Origin: an uncultured Pseudoxanthomonas sp.
GTDB taxonomy: Bacteria; Pseudomonadota; Gammaproteobacteria; Xanthomonadales; Xanthomonadaceae
Reading direction: 5' to 3'
Length of the DNA: 64,000 nt
Assembly (NCBI GenBank): GCA_946479745.1
Contig: CAMLGZ010000013.1
Coordinates: 21,660 to 85,659 of the forward strand
This document shows, in pieces, positions 38,811 through 48,863 of the stretch. Made by a program: the position numbers and the translations under genes. Under the pieces are notes generated by a model, which worked only from the letters and a program-made list of their open reading frames with translations, did no database searches and was not told the DNA's origin. Position 1 is the first letter of the stretch. Every line of letters starts with the position of its first letter.

Positions 38811-40181
38811 ATGAAAGACCACCGTTGGCTGCGCTTCGCATCCGCCGCGATGCTTTTGGCTGCGGCAATGCAGTCGGGACTGGCTATGGCGCAGGCACAA
38901 GTGCCGGCAGAAAGCGCCGAGCAAAAGGAGCAGCGCATGCAGTGGTGGACGGATGCGCGCTTCGGCATGTTTATCCACTGGGGCCTGTATGCGGTACCGG
39001 CTGGTGAGTGGAAGCAGGGCAAGGACTATGGCGAATGGATCATGGAGAACGCCTACATACCCCGCAATGAATACGAGCAGTTCGCCAAGCAGTTCAACCC
39101 GGTGCGGTACGACCCGGACGCATGGGTTCGCATAGCCAAGGACGCGGGGATGAAATACATCGTCATCACCAGCAAACACCATGAGGGCTTTGCGATGTGG
39201 GACAGCAAGGCCAGCGATTACAACATCGTCCGCCGAACACCTTATGGAAAGGGTGTTTTGAAGGAGCTGGCCGACGCGACGCGCCGGCAGGGACTGCACT
39301 TCGGAACCTACTACTCGATCATGGACTGGCATCATCCGTCGCAGTCCGGCATGGAGCCCGGACACTATCAACCTACCAAGATCGACCCGGCCCGAAAGCG
39401 CGAGTATGTCGAGGAGATGAAAGCGCAGTTGAAAGAACTGATAACCGGGACCGATACGGAAGTCCTCTGGTTCGACGGGGAATGGGTGAACTGGTGGACG
39501 AACGAAGACGGCCGCGACCTGTACGCCTATTTGCGCTCGCTCAAACCGGATTTGATCATCAATAACCGTATCGGCAGAGGCCGCGATGGCCTGGCGGGCA
39601 TGGACAAGGTGCAAGGAGCCGGCGACTTCGGCACGCCCGAACAGGAGATCCCCGCACGCGGCTTTGGCCCCGGCGTCTACTGGGAGTCGTGCATGACGCT
39701 GAACGATCATTGGGGCTTCAGCCGCAACGATCACAACTGGAAATCACCCGAAACCCTGATCCGCAACCTGATAGATATCGCCAGCAAAGGCGGAAACTAC
39801 CTGCTCAATGTCGGTCCCACCGCGGAAGGCCTGATTCCGCAACCGTCGGTCGAGCGTTTGGCGGAAGTAGGGAAGTGGATGAAGGTCAATGGCGAATCCA
39901 TCTACGGCACACAGGCCAGTCCGTTCGCTACGCCAGTTGCATGGGGCAGGGTGACGAGCAAACCGGGCAAGCTTTACCTTCACGTGTTCGACTGGCCGAA
40001 GGACGGCCGGCTGACGCTTCCCCCGGGCGTCGAGTATCGCCGCGCCTATTTGCTTGCGGAGCCCGGCCGCGCGCTCAAGTTGCGGGACACCGGGCGGGGC
40101 GTGCACTTGTCGGTGCCAGCCAGGGCGCCGGATTCGGTTGCCAGCGTCATCGTCGTCGAAACCAGGCAGGCACGACAGTGA
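38811..40181 (+). CDS. GH29 alpha-L-fucosidase
   Basis: A 456-residue secreted retaining fucosidase. A signal peptide ends near GLAMAQA. Family motifs are WWTDARFGMFIHWGLYAVPAGEW, ITSKHHEGFAMWDS and the nucleophile Asp222 in VLWFDGEW. The end of the protein is a short beta domain. I chose the ATG at 38811, preceded by GGAGA. In the locus it would remove core alpha-1,3/1,6-linked or antennal fucose from N-glycans; linkage cannot be read from sequence. Confidence 0.94.
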   Translation: MKDHRWLRFASAAMLLAAAMQSGLAMAQAQVPAESAEQKEQRMQWWTDARFGMFIHWGLYAVPAGEWKQGKDYGEWIMENAYIPRNEYEQFAKQFNPVRYDPDAWVRIAKDAGMKYIVITSKHHEGFAMWDSKASDYNIVRRTPYGKGVLKELADATRRQGLHFGTYYSIMDWHHPSQSGMEPGHYQPTKIDPARKREYVEEMKAQLKELITGTDTEVLWFDGEWVNWWTNEDGRDLYAYLRSLKPDLIINNRIGRGRDGLAGMDKVQGAGDFGTPEQEIPARGFGPGVYWESCMTLNDHWGFSRNDHNWKSPETLIRNLIDIASKGGNYLLNVGPTAEGLIPQPSVERLAEVGKWMKVNGESIYGTQASPFATPVAWGRVTSKPGKLYLHVFDWPKDGRLTLPPGVEYRRAYLLAEPGRALKLRDTGRGVHLSVPARAPDSVASVIVVETRQARQ

Positions 40182-40529
40182 CCATGAATCGGCAGTTCGA
40201 GTGCCGGCCAACAGCCTGAAATCTGGCGCAGTGTGGGACCGAAGTCCGCTTTTTCACGGATCGGCATAATGGCCAATTGGCTCCAAATCATTGGCTCTGA
40301 AAGACGGAAACGATCCTGGCGTCCTTGTTTGCTGCAACGCGGTGATCGATTCGCGTATCAGGCGTGCCCATGGGCAGCGGCGGCGTCGGTCCATGCCATT
40401 TCCGCGGAGCAGATCAGGTACGTATTCAACTTTTAGTAATACCTTTCCCGTTCTGGCTTTGACTCGGCTTCTCGACCGAAGCCTTCCAGTCGCTCGGCCT
40501 ATCACTGAAAAACTCCCCAGGGGCTCGCT
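40182..40529. other. Intergenic region upstream of the GH20 gene
   Basis: This 348-bp gap has no supported ORF. CCAATTGGCTCCAAAT (40273-40288) resembles CCAATTGGCTTCCAAT before glucokinase (32905-32920). No ATTTAGATCGATCTAAAT site is present. The TTG start of the next gene has AGGGG about 6 nt upstream. Confidence 0.45.
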
Positions 40530-42752
40530 TTGCCGATAAGCATAAGATCCGCAGCAGTGTTGATGGTGTGCCTGCTTGTGGCTGGAATGAGCGCGCCTGC
40601 ATCGGCGCAAGATCTGATTCCGCAGCCGCAGCGTCTGGAACATGGCGAAGGCTCTTTCCGCCTGGATCGCAATGTCCATATCGTCGCGCCCGATGATGCG
40701 CGCAGCCGCGAGATTGCGGAATTTCTGCGCGAGGCCATCGGCAGCGATAGCGGGATCGCGCTGGAGAAGGGCAGAAAAGGGAAGGCCATCGAACTGCGCC
40801 TGGACCCGGATATCGCGGGTGAGGAAGCCTATCGCCTGACTGTGGCGAAGGACAGAATCGTCTTGGCGGCATCGCATCATCGCGGCATGTTCTGGGCGGC
40901 GCAGACTTTGCGGCAGTTACTGCCGGTAGAGCAGGGCGCCGAGTCCATTCCGGTTCCGGCCATGCGCATCCAGGATGCGCCACGGTTTTCCTACCGCGGA
41001 CATATGCTGGACGTCGGGCGGCATTTCATGCCGATTGATTTCGTGAAGAAGCAGATCGATCTGCTTTCCTACTACAAGCTCAATACTTTTCACTGGCATC
41101 TGACCGATGACCAGGGCTGGCGCATCGAGATCAGGAAATATCCGAAATTGACGGAAGTCGGGGCCTGGCGCATCGAACCGGACGGCAGCCGCTATGGCGG
41201 TTTCTACACCCAGGACCAGATCCGCGATGTCGTCGAATATGCGCGGCTACGCAACATCATGGTGATCCCGGAAATCGAAATGCCGGGGCATGCCTCCGCA
41301 GCGTTGGCATCCTATCCCGAGTTGTCGTGCCGCAAACAGCCGATCGATGTCCCCACCAACTGGGGCGTGTTGAAGGATGTGTATTGCGTCGGCGACGAGT
41401 TCACCTTCGAGTTCATCGAAAACGTGCTTGACGAAGTGATCGCACTGTTCCCGGCTCCTTACCTGCATATTGGCGGCGATGAAGTGCCGAAGGACCACTG
41501 GCGGGAAAGCGCTTCCTCGCAGAAGCGCATGCGCGATGAGGGCCTTAAGGACGAACACGAGCTGCAAAGCTATTTCGTCAAGCGTATCCAGCGCTATCTT
41601 GCCGGCAAGGGCAAGACCCTGATCGGTTGGGACGAGATTCTGGAAGGTGGTGCCGATCGCAATGCGATCGTCGAAGTGTGGCGTGGGGATGCCGAAGGCG
41701 CAAAGGCGTTGGCCAATGGAAACAAGATCATCAGCGCCGGTTCGTTCTATCTGGATTCTCCGTTGAAGCTTCTCACCGTGGAAAAAATCTATTCGACGGA
41801 AATCGTTCCGGCCCCTTACGCTTCCCACAGCGCGCAGGTGCTCGGCGCCGAGGCGCCGCTGTGGACCGAGCGTGTCACTCCGGAAAATGCTGAAACCCTG
41901 CTGTATCCACGCCTGATCGCATTCGCCGAAGTAACCTGGGGAACCGCGGCGCGGGACTACCCCGGTTTCCAGCGGCGGCTGCAATCGCATTACCGCCGGT
42001 TGGAGAAATGGCAGGTGGCGTATGGCCCGGAAGACAAGAACGTCGTCGATTATCACGTCGCTTGGAGTCCGGCGGAACACGCCCCGCGCATCGATGCGGA
42101 ACGTGGCTTTGCCGATCTGCAGCTGCGCTACACCACCGACGGCAGCGGGCCCACACCGAGCTCACCTGGGTTCACCGATTCGTTGACGTTGCGCCAGGCG
42201 GGCAGGCTCAGGGTTACTCCGTTCCGCGGCGATCGCGCGTATGCCTCTCCACGCGACTTGCTGATGATGGACCACAAAGGCGTGGGCAAGCCGATCGAAT
42301 ATTCATCGCAACCGAACCAGAACTACCGCCAAGCAGGCGAACAGGTGCTGGCGGACGGGTTGTTGGGCGGCGACAACCATGCTGACGGGCTATGGACCGG
42401 CTGGCAGGGCGAGGACCTTCGCGTCAGCATCGATCTGCAAAAGCCGACGCCTGTGAACGCCATCAGCGTCAGATTCCTGCAGCAGAGCGGCTCCTGGATC
42501 CTGCTGCCGAAGGCTGTGCGGTATTCGGTATCGTCCGATGGCAAGCGATGGAGGCAGGTGCATGCGCGCTCGTTCAACATCGATGCCGGCAACGAACAGC
42601 GGTTGGTCGAGGACGTGGCTTTCCATACCGACAAGCCGCTGACCGTGCGATATATCCGTATGGAAGTCGATCAATACGGAAACCTGCCCGCTGGCCACAA
42701 CGGCGCGGGGCATCCAGCGTATTTCTTTGTAGACGAGATCGTCGTCAAGTAG
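40530..42752 (+). CDS. GH20 beta-N-acetylhexosaminidase with C-terminal discoidin-like domain
   Basis: A 740-residue secreted enzyme. A signal peptide ends near APASAQ, an N-terminal GH20b domain leads to the TIM barrel with NTFHWHLTDDQGWRIEI, and the substrate-assisted catalytic pair is Asp317-Glu318 in HIGGDEVPK. After the barrel (WGTAARDYPGF) come a chitobiase-type beta domain (~residues 510-590) and an F5/8 type C-like domain (~600-740, VSIDLQKPTPVNAISVRF). It would release terminal GlcNAc from N-glycan antennae. The start is TTG. Confidence 0.94.
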   Translation: MPISIRSAAVLMVCLLVAGMSAPASAQDLIPQPQRLEHGEGSFRLDRNVHIVAPDDARSREIAEFLREAIGSDSGIALEKGRKGKAIELRLDPDIAGEEAYRLTVAKDRIVLAASHHRGMFWAAQTLRQLLPVEQGAESIPVPAMRIQDAPRFSYRGHMLDVGRHFMPIDFVKKQIDLLSYYKLNTFHWHLTDDQGWRIEIRKYPKLTEVGAWRIEPDGSRYGGFYTQDQIRDVVEYARLRNIMVIPEIEMPGHASAALASYPELSCRKQPIDVPTNWGVLKDVYCVGDEFTFEFIENVLDEVIALFPAPYLHIGGDEVPKDHWRESASSQKRMRDEGLKDEHELQSYFVKRIQRYLAGKGKTLIGWDEILEGGADRNAIVEVWRGDAEGAKALANGNKIISAGSFYLDSPLKLLTVEKIYSTEIVPAPYASHSAQVLGAEAPLWTERVTPENAETLLYPRLIAFAEVTWGTAARDYPGFQRRLQSHYRRLEKWQVAYGPEDKNVVDYHVAWSPAEHAPRIDAERGFADLQLRYTTDGSGPTPSSPGFTDSLTLRQAGRLRVTPFRGDRAYASPRDLLMMDHKGVGKPIEYSSQPNQNYRQAGEQVLADGLLGGDNHADGLWTGWQGEDLRVSIDLQKPTPVNAISVRFLQQSGSWILLPKAVRYSVSSDGKRWRQVHARSFNIDAGNEQRLVEDVAFHTDKPLTVRYIRMEVDQYGNLPAGHNGAGHPAYFFVDEIVVK

Positions 42753-42840
42753 CCAGCCAAACCGCAGCAGCACGACAAGGCGATGGTGCGCGGCAGCATG
42801 CATGTGGGAAAACGCTGTGCTATTTATCCGCCCCGTTGGA

Positions 42841-42854
42841 TTAGAACGATCTAA
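42841..42854. promoter_or_regulatory. LacI-type operator, distal site before TBDR 2
   Basis: TTAGAACGATCTAA with the same core as the TBDR 1 operator. It lies 112 bp upstream of the second, perfect site, so looping between two bound dimers or tetramers is possible. A further half site TGATCTAAG follows at about 42870. Confidence 0.65.
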
Positions 42855-42952
42855 CGCAGTGAGTTTGGTTGATCTAAGGTAGGTAAGGGGCCAATGGCTC
42901 GCCCGTGGGAAGCGGGTAAATCACCCTGCATGAAACAAGTTTTCATATTTGA

Positions 42953-42970
42953 ATTTAGATCGATCTAAAT
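42953..42970. promoter_or_regulatory. LacI-type operator, proximal site before TBDR 2
   Basis: ATTTAGATCGATCTAAAT, a perfect 18-bp palindrome centred on CG, 47 bp before the TBDR start. It is the best copy in the window and defines the consensus. Confidence 0.8.
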
Positions 42971-43016
42971 CGTATCGCGACAGCAGCCTATTCAATCTTG
43001 GGAGAGGGTGATTGAA

Positions 43017-46000
43017 ATGAAAAGCACGCCACACATACGCATTCGCAATTCGCTGTCCGCAGCCATCGCCGTCGCACTATCCACCGTTGCCGTATTGCCG
43101 GGTAGCGCTTTCGCTCAACAGACGGATCAAGCTCAGACCAGTTCTGCAAGCCAGGTCAAAGCCACAGACTTGGACAAGGTTGTCGTTACCGGGTACCGCT
43201 ACTCAATCGAAAAGAGCCTGGACCAGAAGCGCAACGCGAACGCCGTCGTCGAGGTGATCACTGCCGAGGACGTCGGCAAGTTCCCCGACAAGAACGTCGC
43301 CGATGCATTGCAACGCGTGCCAGGCGTGATCGTCACCCGCGACGGTGGCGAGGGGAAGAATGTCAGTGTCCGCGGCCTTTCATCGGAACTGACCCTGACC
43401 GAATTGAACGGCAACTACATCGCCTCGGCCGAATCCAACGGCGATCCGACCCGTTCGTTCAACTACATGCTGCTGCCGGCTAACCTGCTGTCCAGCGCGG
43501 AGCTGTTCAAGACGCCGGAAGCGCGCATCGACGAAGGCGGCGTCGGCGGCACTGTGATCCTGCACACGCGCCGTCCGCTGGAGCTGGAACCGAACACCGG
43601 CTTCGCGTCCGTCGAAGGGACCTGGGCCGACACCAGCAAGAAGACCGACGGCCAGTTCTCCGGCTCGTATTCCTGGCACGACAAGGAAGACCGCTTCGGC
43701 GTCTTCGTCGGCTACACCGACCAGAAGCGCACCACGCGCACCATGGGCGCCAGCACCGAAAGCTGGCAGTGGTATGGCCGCGACGAAGGCGGCACCGCGG
43801 TGGACGTCAATGGCCGGCCCTCCGACTTCAACTCGAACTGGTGGGGTGGCACGGGCTTCTACGACCAGAATGGCAACTACTACACCGGCTTCATGATGCC
43901 GACTTCGGTCAACCTGGATGTCACGGAAGAAGAACGCGAGCGCAAGGGCGGCCAGCTGACCTTGCAGTTCAAACCGACCGACAACCTGACCCTGACGGCG
44001 AACTACTTCCGTTTCGATCTGTCGCAGAACTCGTCGACCAACACGCTGAAAGTTCCGGAATGGAACATCGCCCGCTACTACGGGGATGGCAATTGGGCCG
44101 GGGGCCGCTTGCTCGACGGCCTGACCTTCGACCCCAGCGGCACCATCGTCACCGGCGCGGACTACAGCCTGCATCCCGGTAAAGCGTACTACTGCAGCGA
44201 GGCAGAAGCTGCCGCAGCCGGCATGGCGCCGGGCGGCTGGGGTTCGGACGACTGCACTGTCCCGACGCCGCAGATCACCGGCAGCTACAACCTCGAAAAG
44301 TCGCTGTCGCAGACGGTGGACTTCGCGGCCGAGTGGAACGGCGAATCGGTCGACCTCGCCTTCAAGGGCGGCCGTACCTGGGCCAAGGGCGGTCCGGAAC
44401 TGCAATTCTCGGTGCCGCTCAAGCCGCGCCGCCAGAACGCGGACGGCAGCTGGACCAACGGCAACTTCGCCAGCTCGTGGGACCTGACCGGTACGCCGAC
44501 GATGACGTTCTCGCCGGAGCTGATGGAAAACCTGAGGAACGGCATCCTGCAAGTCGACCTCGGCTCGACCGGCTCGTCCTGGACACGCAACGAAACCGAA
44601 CAGAAGTACGCCCAGATCGATGGCACCTGGCACAACGACAGTGGCTTCCTGGAATCGCTCCAGTTCGGCATCAAGGCACGTGACGGCGGCATCCACCGCA
44701 GTACCGGCAACAGCTACTGGGTGTGCCCGGGCACCGATCCGAGCGACTACGACAACCGCTACTGGAACGGTCGCTGCAACAGCGTCGCCACCGAGTTCTC
44801 GCCCGACTTCCTCTACGCGCTGGGCAACCTGGCCGGCGGCATCAACGCCAGCGCGTACCCGGCGATCAACTATCCGGCCTACATCGCCCATCTCAACAGT
44901 ACGTACGGCCCGATGCAGACCCGCGAGGAAGACAACTTCGTCTACAACGTCGACGAGAAGATCTATTCCACCTACCTCCAGGCCAACTTCCGCACCGATC
45001 GCTTGCGCGGCAACATCGGCGTACGCATCGCGAAAACCAAGCAACATGCCGATTCGACGGACAAGGTCACTTCCTACAACGACTACTTCTTCGACGATGC
45101 CGCCGGCAACCCGCTGGCCTGCCAGCAAGGCGCCACCGCGCCTGGCGGCGCGCCCGCCGACACCTACTGTGGTAGCGAGGGGTACTGGAGGCTTTCGGAC
45201 AGTGTGGCGCGACCAGAGTCGTTCGAAGTCAGTTCGCTCGACCGCAACTACACCGACGTGCTGCCGAGCTTCAACCTGGCCTACGACCTGACCGAAGACC
45301 TGGTGTTGCGCGCGGCCGCTTCCAAGGTGATTTCGCGCCCGAGCTATAACGACATCGCCGCCCCCGGCAGCCTGGAGTACTTCAGCGAGGAATATGTCAA
45401 CGACCGCCGCCTGACCGGAGGCGCTGGCCAGCAGGGTTGGTACGGTTCGGGCAGCAACAAGGGACTGGAGCCATACGAGGCCACGCAGTACGACGTGGGC
45501 CTGGAATGGTACTTCCAGCCGGGTTCGGTGGTGGGCGTTGGCCTGTTCCGCAAGAACGTCAGCAACTTCACGGTGCCCGTGATCGCCGACGTGCAGGCGG
45601 TCATCAACGGTGAGACCGTGACCGTGCAGAACTACTCGACCGAGGCGGGCGGCCGTGACGCGGTGTCGCAGGGCGTCGAGCTTTACGCGCAGCACACGCT
45701 GGATTTCGGTCTGGGCTTCCAGTTCAACTACACCTACAACGACACCAACGAAGCGGCGATCACCCTCGAGGACGGCACCGAGCTCGGCAAGTCCCCGCTG
45801 GTCGGCAGCGCGAAGAACCAGGCCAACTTCACCATGTTCTACGAGACGGAGAAGTTGTTGCTGCGTGCCTCGTACAACCGTCGCGGCGAAGTGGTGCAAG
45901 GGTTGGTCAATGGTCTGAACGTCTACGATGAGCCGTACTACCAAGTCGATCTGAACGCAGCGTACAACTTCACGCCGGCATTGAGCATCAGCGCTTCGGT

Positions 46001-46118
46001 GTTGAATGTGACCAAGGAAGAGACGCGTTCGCACCTGGGCAACGACACCCAGGACCGTTTCTACACCAATGGCTACGCAGGACGCGTCGCCTACATGAGT
46101 CTGACGTACAAGTTCTGA
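43017..46118 (+). CDS. TonB-dependent receptor (glycan uptake, CUT-type)
   Basis: A 1033-residue outer-membrane receptor. Signal peptide ends near GSAFAQ, TonB-box-like LDKVVVTGYR follows, and the plug has NADALQRVPGV-type sequence (NVADALQRVPGVIVTRDGGEG) and GGVGGTVILHTRRPL. The barrel ends YMSLTYKF. This is the class of TBDR seen in Xanthomonas and Caulobacter carbohydrate-utilisation loci. ATG at 43017 is chosen with GGAGAGG at good distance. It is separate in type from TBDR 1 (1002 residues), so the locus has two different glycan ports. Confidence 0.93.
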   Translation: MKSTPHIRIRNSLSAAIAVALSTVAVLPGSAFAQQTDQAQTSSASQVKATDLDKVVVTGYRYSIEKSLDQKRNANAVVEVITAEDVGKFPDKNVADALQRVPGVIVTRDGGEGKNVSVRGLSSELTLTELNGNYIASAESNGDPTRSFNYMLLPANLLSSAELFKTPEARIDEGGVGGTVILHTRRPLELEPNTGFASVEGTWADTSKKTDGQFSGSYSWHDKEDRFGVFVGYTDQKRTTRTMGASTESWQWYGRDEGGTAVDVNGRPSDFNSNWWGGTGFYDQNGNYYTGFMMPTSVNLDVTEEERERKGGQLTLQFKPTDNLTLTANYFRFDLSQNSSTNTLKVPEWNIARYYGDGNWAGGRLLDGLTFDPSGTIVTGADYSLHPGKAYYCSEAEAAAAGMAPGGWGSDDCTVPTPQITGSYNLEKSLSQTVDFAAEWNGESVDLAFKGGRTWAKGGPELQFSVPLKPRRQNADGSWTNGNFASSWDLTGTPTMTFSPELMENLRNGILQVDLGSTGSSWTRNETEQKYAQIDGTWHNDSGFLESLQFGIKARDGGIHRSTGNSYWVCPGTDPSDYDNRYWNGRCNSVATEFSPDFLYALGNLAGGINASAYPAINYPAYIAHLNSTYGPMQTREEDNFVYNVDEKIYSTYLQANFRTDRLRGNIGVRIAKTKQHADSTDKVTSYNDYFFDDAAGNPLACQQGATAPGGAPADTYCGSEGYWRLSDSVARPESFEVSSLDRNYTDVLPSFNLAYDLTEDLVLRAAASKVISRPSYNDIAAPGSLEYFSEEYVNDRRLTGGAGQQGWYGSGSNKGLEPYEATQYDVGLEWYFQPGSVVGVGLFRKNVSNFTVPVIADVQAVINGETVTVQNYSTEAGGRDAVSQGVELYAQHTLDFGLGFQFNYTYNDTNEAAITLEDGTELGKSPLVGSAKNQANFTMFYETEKLLLRASYNRRGEVVQGLVNGLNVYDEPYYQVDLNAAYNFTPALSISASVLNVTKEETRSHLGNDTQDRFYTNGYAGRVAYMSLTYKF

Positions 46119-46295
46119 AGCGCACCACCCTTCGTGTCCAGTGGGCACGAGGGGCTTTCTCACGCGATGTACCCTGTGGGCGAAACATCATGGAACTACC
46201 CGGGACGAAGAAGAGGGCAGTGGCGTTATCGACAAATCGCACATGACGTGCCTCGCGACGTGCGCCATCAATGGACTACGATGACCTGTAAACGC

Positions 46296-48743
46296 ATGAA
46301 ACACCATTCGATCAAAGCGATGTTCCGCTCCCTGTCCCTGCTTCTGGCGCTGACCACCTTGGCCGCCGAAGCGGCGCCGCAACGATTGGCTGCGGAGGTC
46401 AGCACTTTCATCGGCAGCAAGGACGACGGCAACACATTCCCAGGCGCATCCGCACCGTTCGGTCTGATCCAGGTCAGTCCCATCGGCGAACACTATTCCG
46501 GTTGGCGCTACGACGATCCCAAGATCCGCGGTTTCGGCCATTCCTTCCTTTCCGGCGCGGGTTGCTGGGAGCAGGGCGGGCAAGTGTCCGTGCTGCCGGT
46601 CACCGGTGTTATCGGCCCTGGCGGAGATTTCGACACCGCCAATGCCAAGCGCTTCGACCACAAGCAGTACGGCTCTCGCTACAGCCATGACGGCGAGATC
46701 GGCCAAGCCGGTTATTACAAAGTCCGCCTGCTCGATTACGGCGGCATCGATGCAGAAGCCACCGCGCTGACCCGAGCGGCGGCAGAGCGTTATACCTTCC
46801 CCATCGATGCCAAAACCGGTCACGTGCTCATCAACGTGGGTCAGGCCAATGAACGTCACACGATTGTCGGCAGCACGGTGGAAATCGTGGGCGACCGGGC
46901 CGTGGAAGGCAAGCTGGTGACCAACAGCTTCTGCGGCGGGCATCAGTACACCACCTGGTTCCGGCTTGAGTTCGACCGGCCGTTCAAGGCTTTCGGCACC
47001 TGGGGCGAAAGCGGCGGAGTCGTGGGGTCGCGCCACAGTATGGAAGGCGAGATCAAGCCGAACGGCGCCTGGCTCAGCTTCGATACCGGCAAGAACAGGG
47101 CAGTGACCGCCGTCAGCGCCATTTCCCACGTGGATGCCGAAGGCGCACGGAACAACCTGCGGCAGGAAGGTATGCAGAACGGCAAGCCGACGGACTTCGA
47201 CCTCATGCGCAAACAGGCGCAGGAGGTCTGGCGCAAGGAACTGGCCACCGTGCGCGTACAAGGCGGCAGCCAGGACGATCGCACCGTGTTCTATACCGCG
47301 CTCTATCACGCGTTGCTGCAGCCATTGACGGGCAGCGACGCCGATGGCCGGTACCGCGGCTATGACGAGCAGATCCATCGTGCCGACGGCTGGACCTATT
47401 ACGAATATTTTTCGCTCTGGGATACCTACCGCTCGCAGAATCAGCTGCTGGCATTATTGCGGCCGCAGCGCGCCCACGATATCGGCCGTTCGCTGCTGGC
47501 CATCCACGAGCAAGGCGGCTGGTTGCCGCGCTGGGGATACGCGAACTTCGACACCAATGTCATGACCGGCGATCCGGTGACGCCGTTCCTGGTGGATTTG
47601 TGGCGGTTCGGCGCGCTGAAGGGTCTTGAGAAGCAGGCATACGCGGCGTTGCGGCAGAACGCTTTCGAGGTTCCGCCAATCAATTCGCGCCATGCGGGAC
47701 GGTCGGGCAATCCCAACTATCTGGCGCAGGGCTTCGTGCAGTACGACCGTGCTTTTCCATCCAAAGGCATGGACGTCGATCCGCACCACGGCGGTTCCGC
47801 CACTCTCGAATATGCGTTGGCCGATTGCTCGCTGGCGCAGATGGCCGATGGTCTTGGAATGTCCGGCGATGCGGCTGTCCTGCGCTCACGTGGAGGAAAC
47901 TGGCGGCAGGTATGGGATGCCGATGTGCGCGACGACGAAACCGGCTTCATTGGTTTCCCGCGTCCGCGTCTGCAGGACGGCAGCCGGTACACGCCTTCGG
48001 AAGGCCGCTACAGCCCGCGCTCCAACCACGGTTTCCATGAAGGCACGGCATGGCAGTACCAATGGCTGGTGCAGCAGGATGTGCCCGGGCTGGTCGAGGC
48101 CATGCACGGAACGGAGAAGACAGGCCAACGTCTGGACGCTTTCTTCGCCTATGACGCGCTCACCAAGGACCCCCTGCACGCCGCGCGCAAGGAGTGGGTA
48201 GTGGGGCCTTACAGCTATTACAACCAGTACCGCTACAACCCCAACAATGAGCCGGACCTGCATTCCCCCTGGATGTACACGTTGATCGGCCAGCCGTGGA
48301 AGACCTCCACCGTGCTGCGTGCTGCGCAGCAATTGTTCACCAACGCCCCCAACGGCGTCACCGGTAACGACGATCTGGGCACGATGTCGGCCTGGTATCT
48401 ATTCAGTGCGATGGGCCTTTATCCCGCCGTGCCGGGTAGCGGCCAATTCCTGCTGCATGCGCCGCGCTTCAGCAGAGTCGAACTGGATCTCGGTCAGGGC
48501 AAGACGCTGCGAATCGATGCGCCGGGAGCCAAAGGCGATCGCTTGCAGTATGTCGAAGGTGTCCGCGTGGACGGTGCCGTGCATCCGCAGGTCTGGCTGG
48601 ACTGGGGAAAACTGCGGCAGGGGGGAGCCATCGCCTATTCCTTGACGGACATTCCACCGACTGAAGGATGGGGCACCCGGCCTCGGGATTTGCCCGTGTC
48701 GTTTTGTGCGATATCCGGGCCCTCGGCCGTGGTATCCGAGTAA
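46296..48743 (+). CDS. GH92 alpha-mannosidase
   Basis: An 815-residue secreted, calcium-dependent exo-alpha-mannosidase. The signal peptide ends near LAAEAA. The family start FIGSKDDGNTFPGASAPFGL and the catalytic-base region TGNDDLGTMSAWYLFSAMG with its paired Asp residues are intact. GH92 enzymes remove alpha-1,2/1,3/1,4/1,6 mannose, mainly from high-mannose N-glycans. The start is uncertain: ATG at 46281, 46296 or 46320 all fit; the long open frame upstream is not protein-like. It lies 177 bp behind TBDR 2, probably in one transcript. Confidence 0.93.
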   Translation: MKHHSIKAMFRSLSLLLALTTLAAEAAPQRLAAEVSTFIGSKDDGNTFPGASAPFGLIQVSPIGEHYSGWRYDDPKIRGFGHSFLSGAGCWEQGGQVSVLPVTGVIGPGGDFDTANAKRFDHKQYGSRYSHDGEIGQAGYYKVRLLDYGGIDAEATALTRAAAERYTFPIDAKTGHVLINVGQANERHTIVGSTVEIVGDRAVEGKLVTNSFCGGHQYTTWFRLEFDRPFKAFGTWGESGGVVGSRHSMEGEIKPNGAWLSFDTGKNRAVTAVSAISHVDAEGARNNLRQEGMQNGKPTDFDLMRKQAQEVWRKELATVRVQGGSQDDRTVFYTALYHALLQPLTGSDADGRYRGYDEQIHRADGWTYYEYFSLWDTYRSQNQLLALLRPQRAHDIGRSLLAIHEQGGWLPRWGYANFDTNVMTGDPVTPFLVDLWRFGALKGLEKQAYAALRQNAFEVPPINSRHAGRSGNPNYLAQGFVQYDRAFPSKGMDVDPHHGGSATLEYALADCSLAQMADGLGMSGDAAVLRSRGGNWRQVWDADVRDDETGFIGFPRPRLQDGSRYTPSEGRYSPRSNHGFHEGTAWQYQWLVQQDVPGLVEAMHGTEKTGQRLDAFFAYDALTKDPLHAARKEWVVGPYSYYNQYRYNPNNEPDLHSPWMYTLIGQPWKTSTVLRAAQQLFTNAPNGVTGNDDLGTMSAWYLFSAMGLYPAVPGSGQFLLHAPRFSRVELDLGQGKTLRIDAPGAKGDRLQYVEGVRVDGAVHPQVWLDWGKLRQGGAIAYSLTDIPPTEGWGTRPRDLPVSFCAISGPSAVVSE

Positions 48744-48863
48744 TGCGGTTGCGCCATGCCTGTCGCCAGTCGGTTCACTCTCCCGCTGATCGGCGGCCGG
48801 CATGGCATTTTCCGCGACGCGATGGTTTAGGCTGGCGCCTCCATAGGGAGTAGTTCGATCCAG

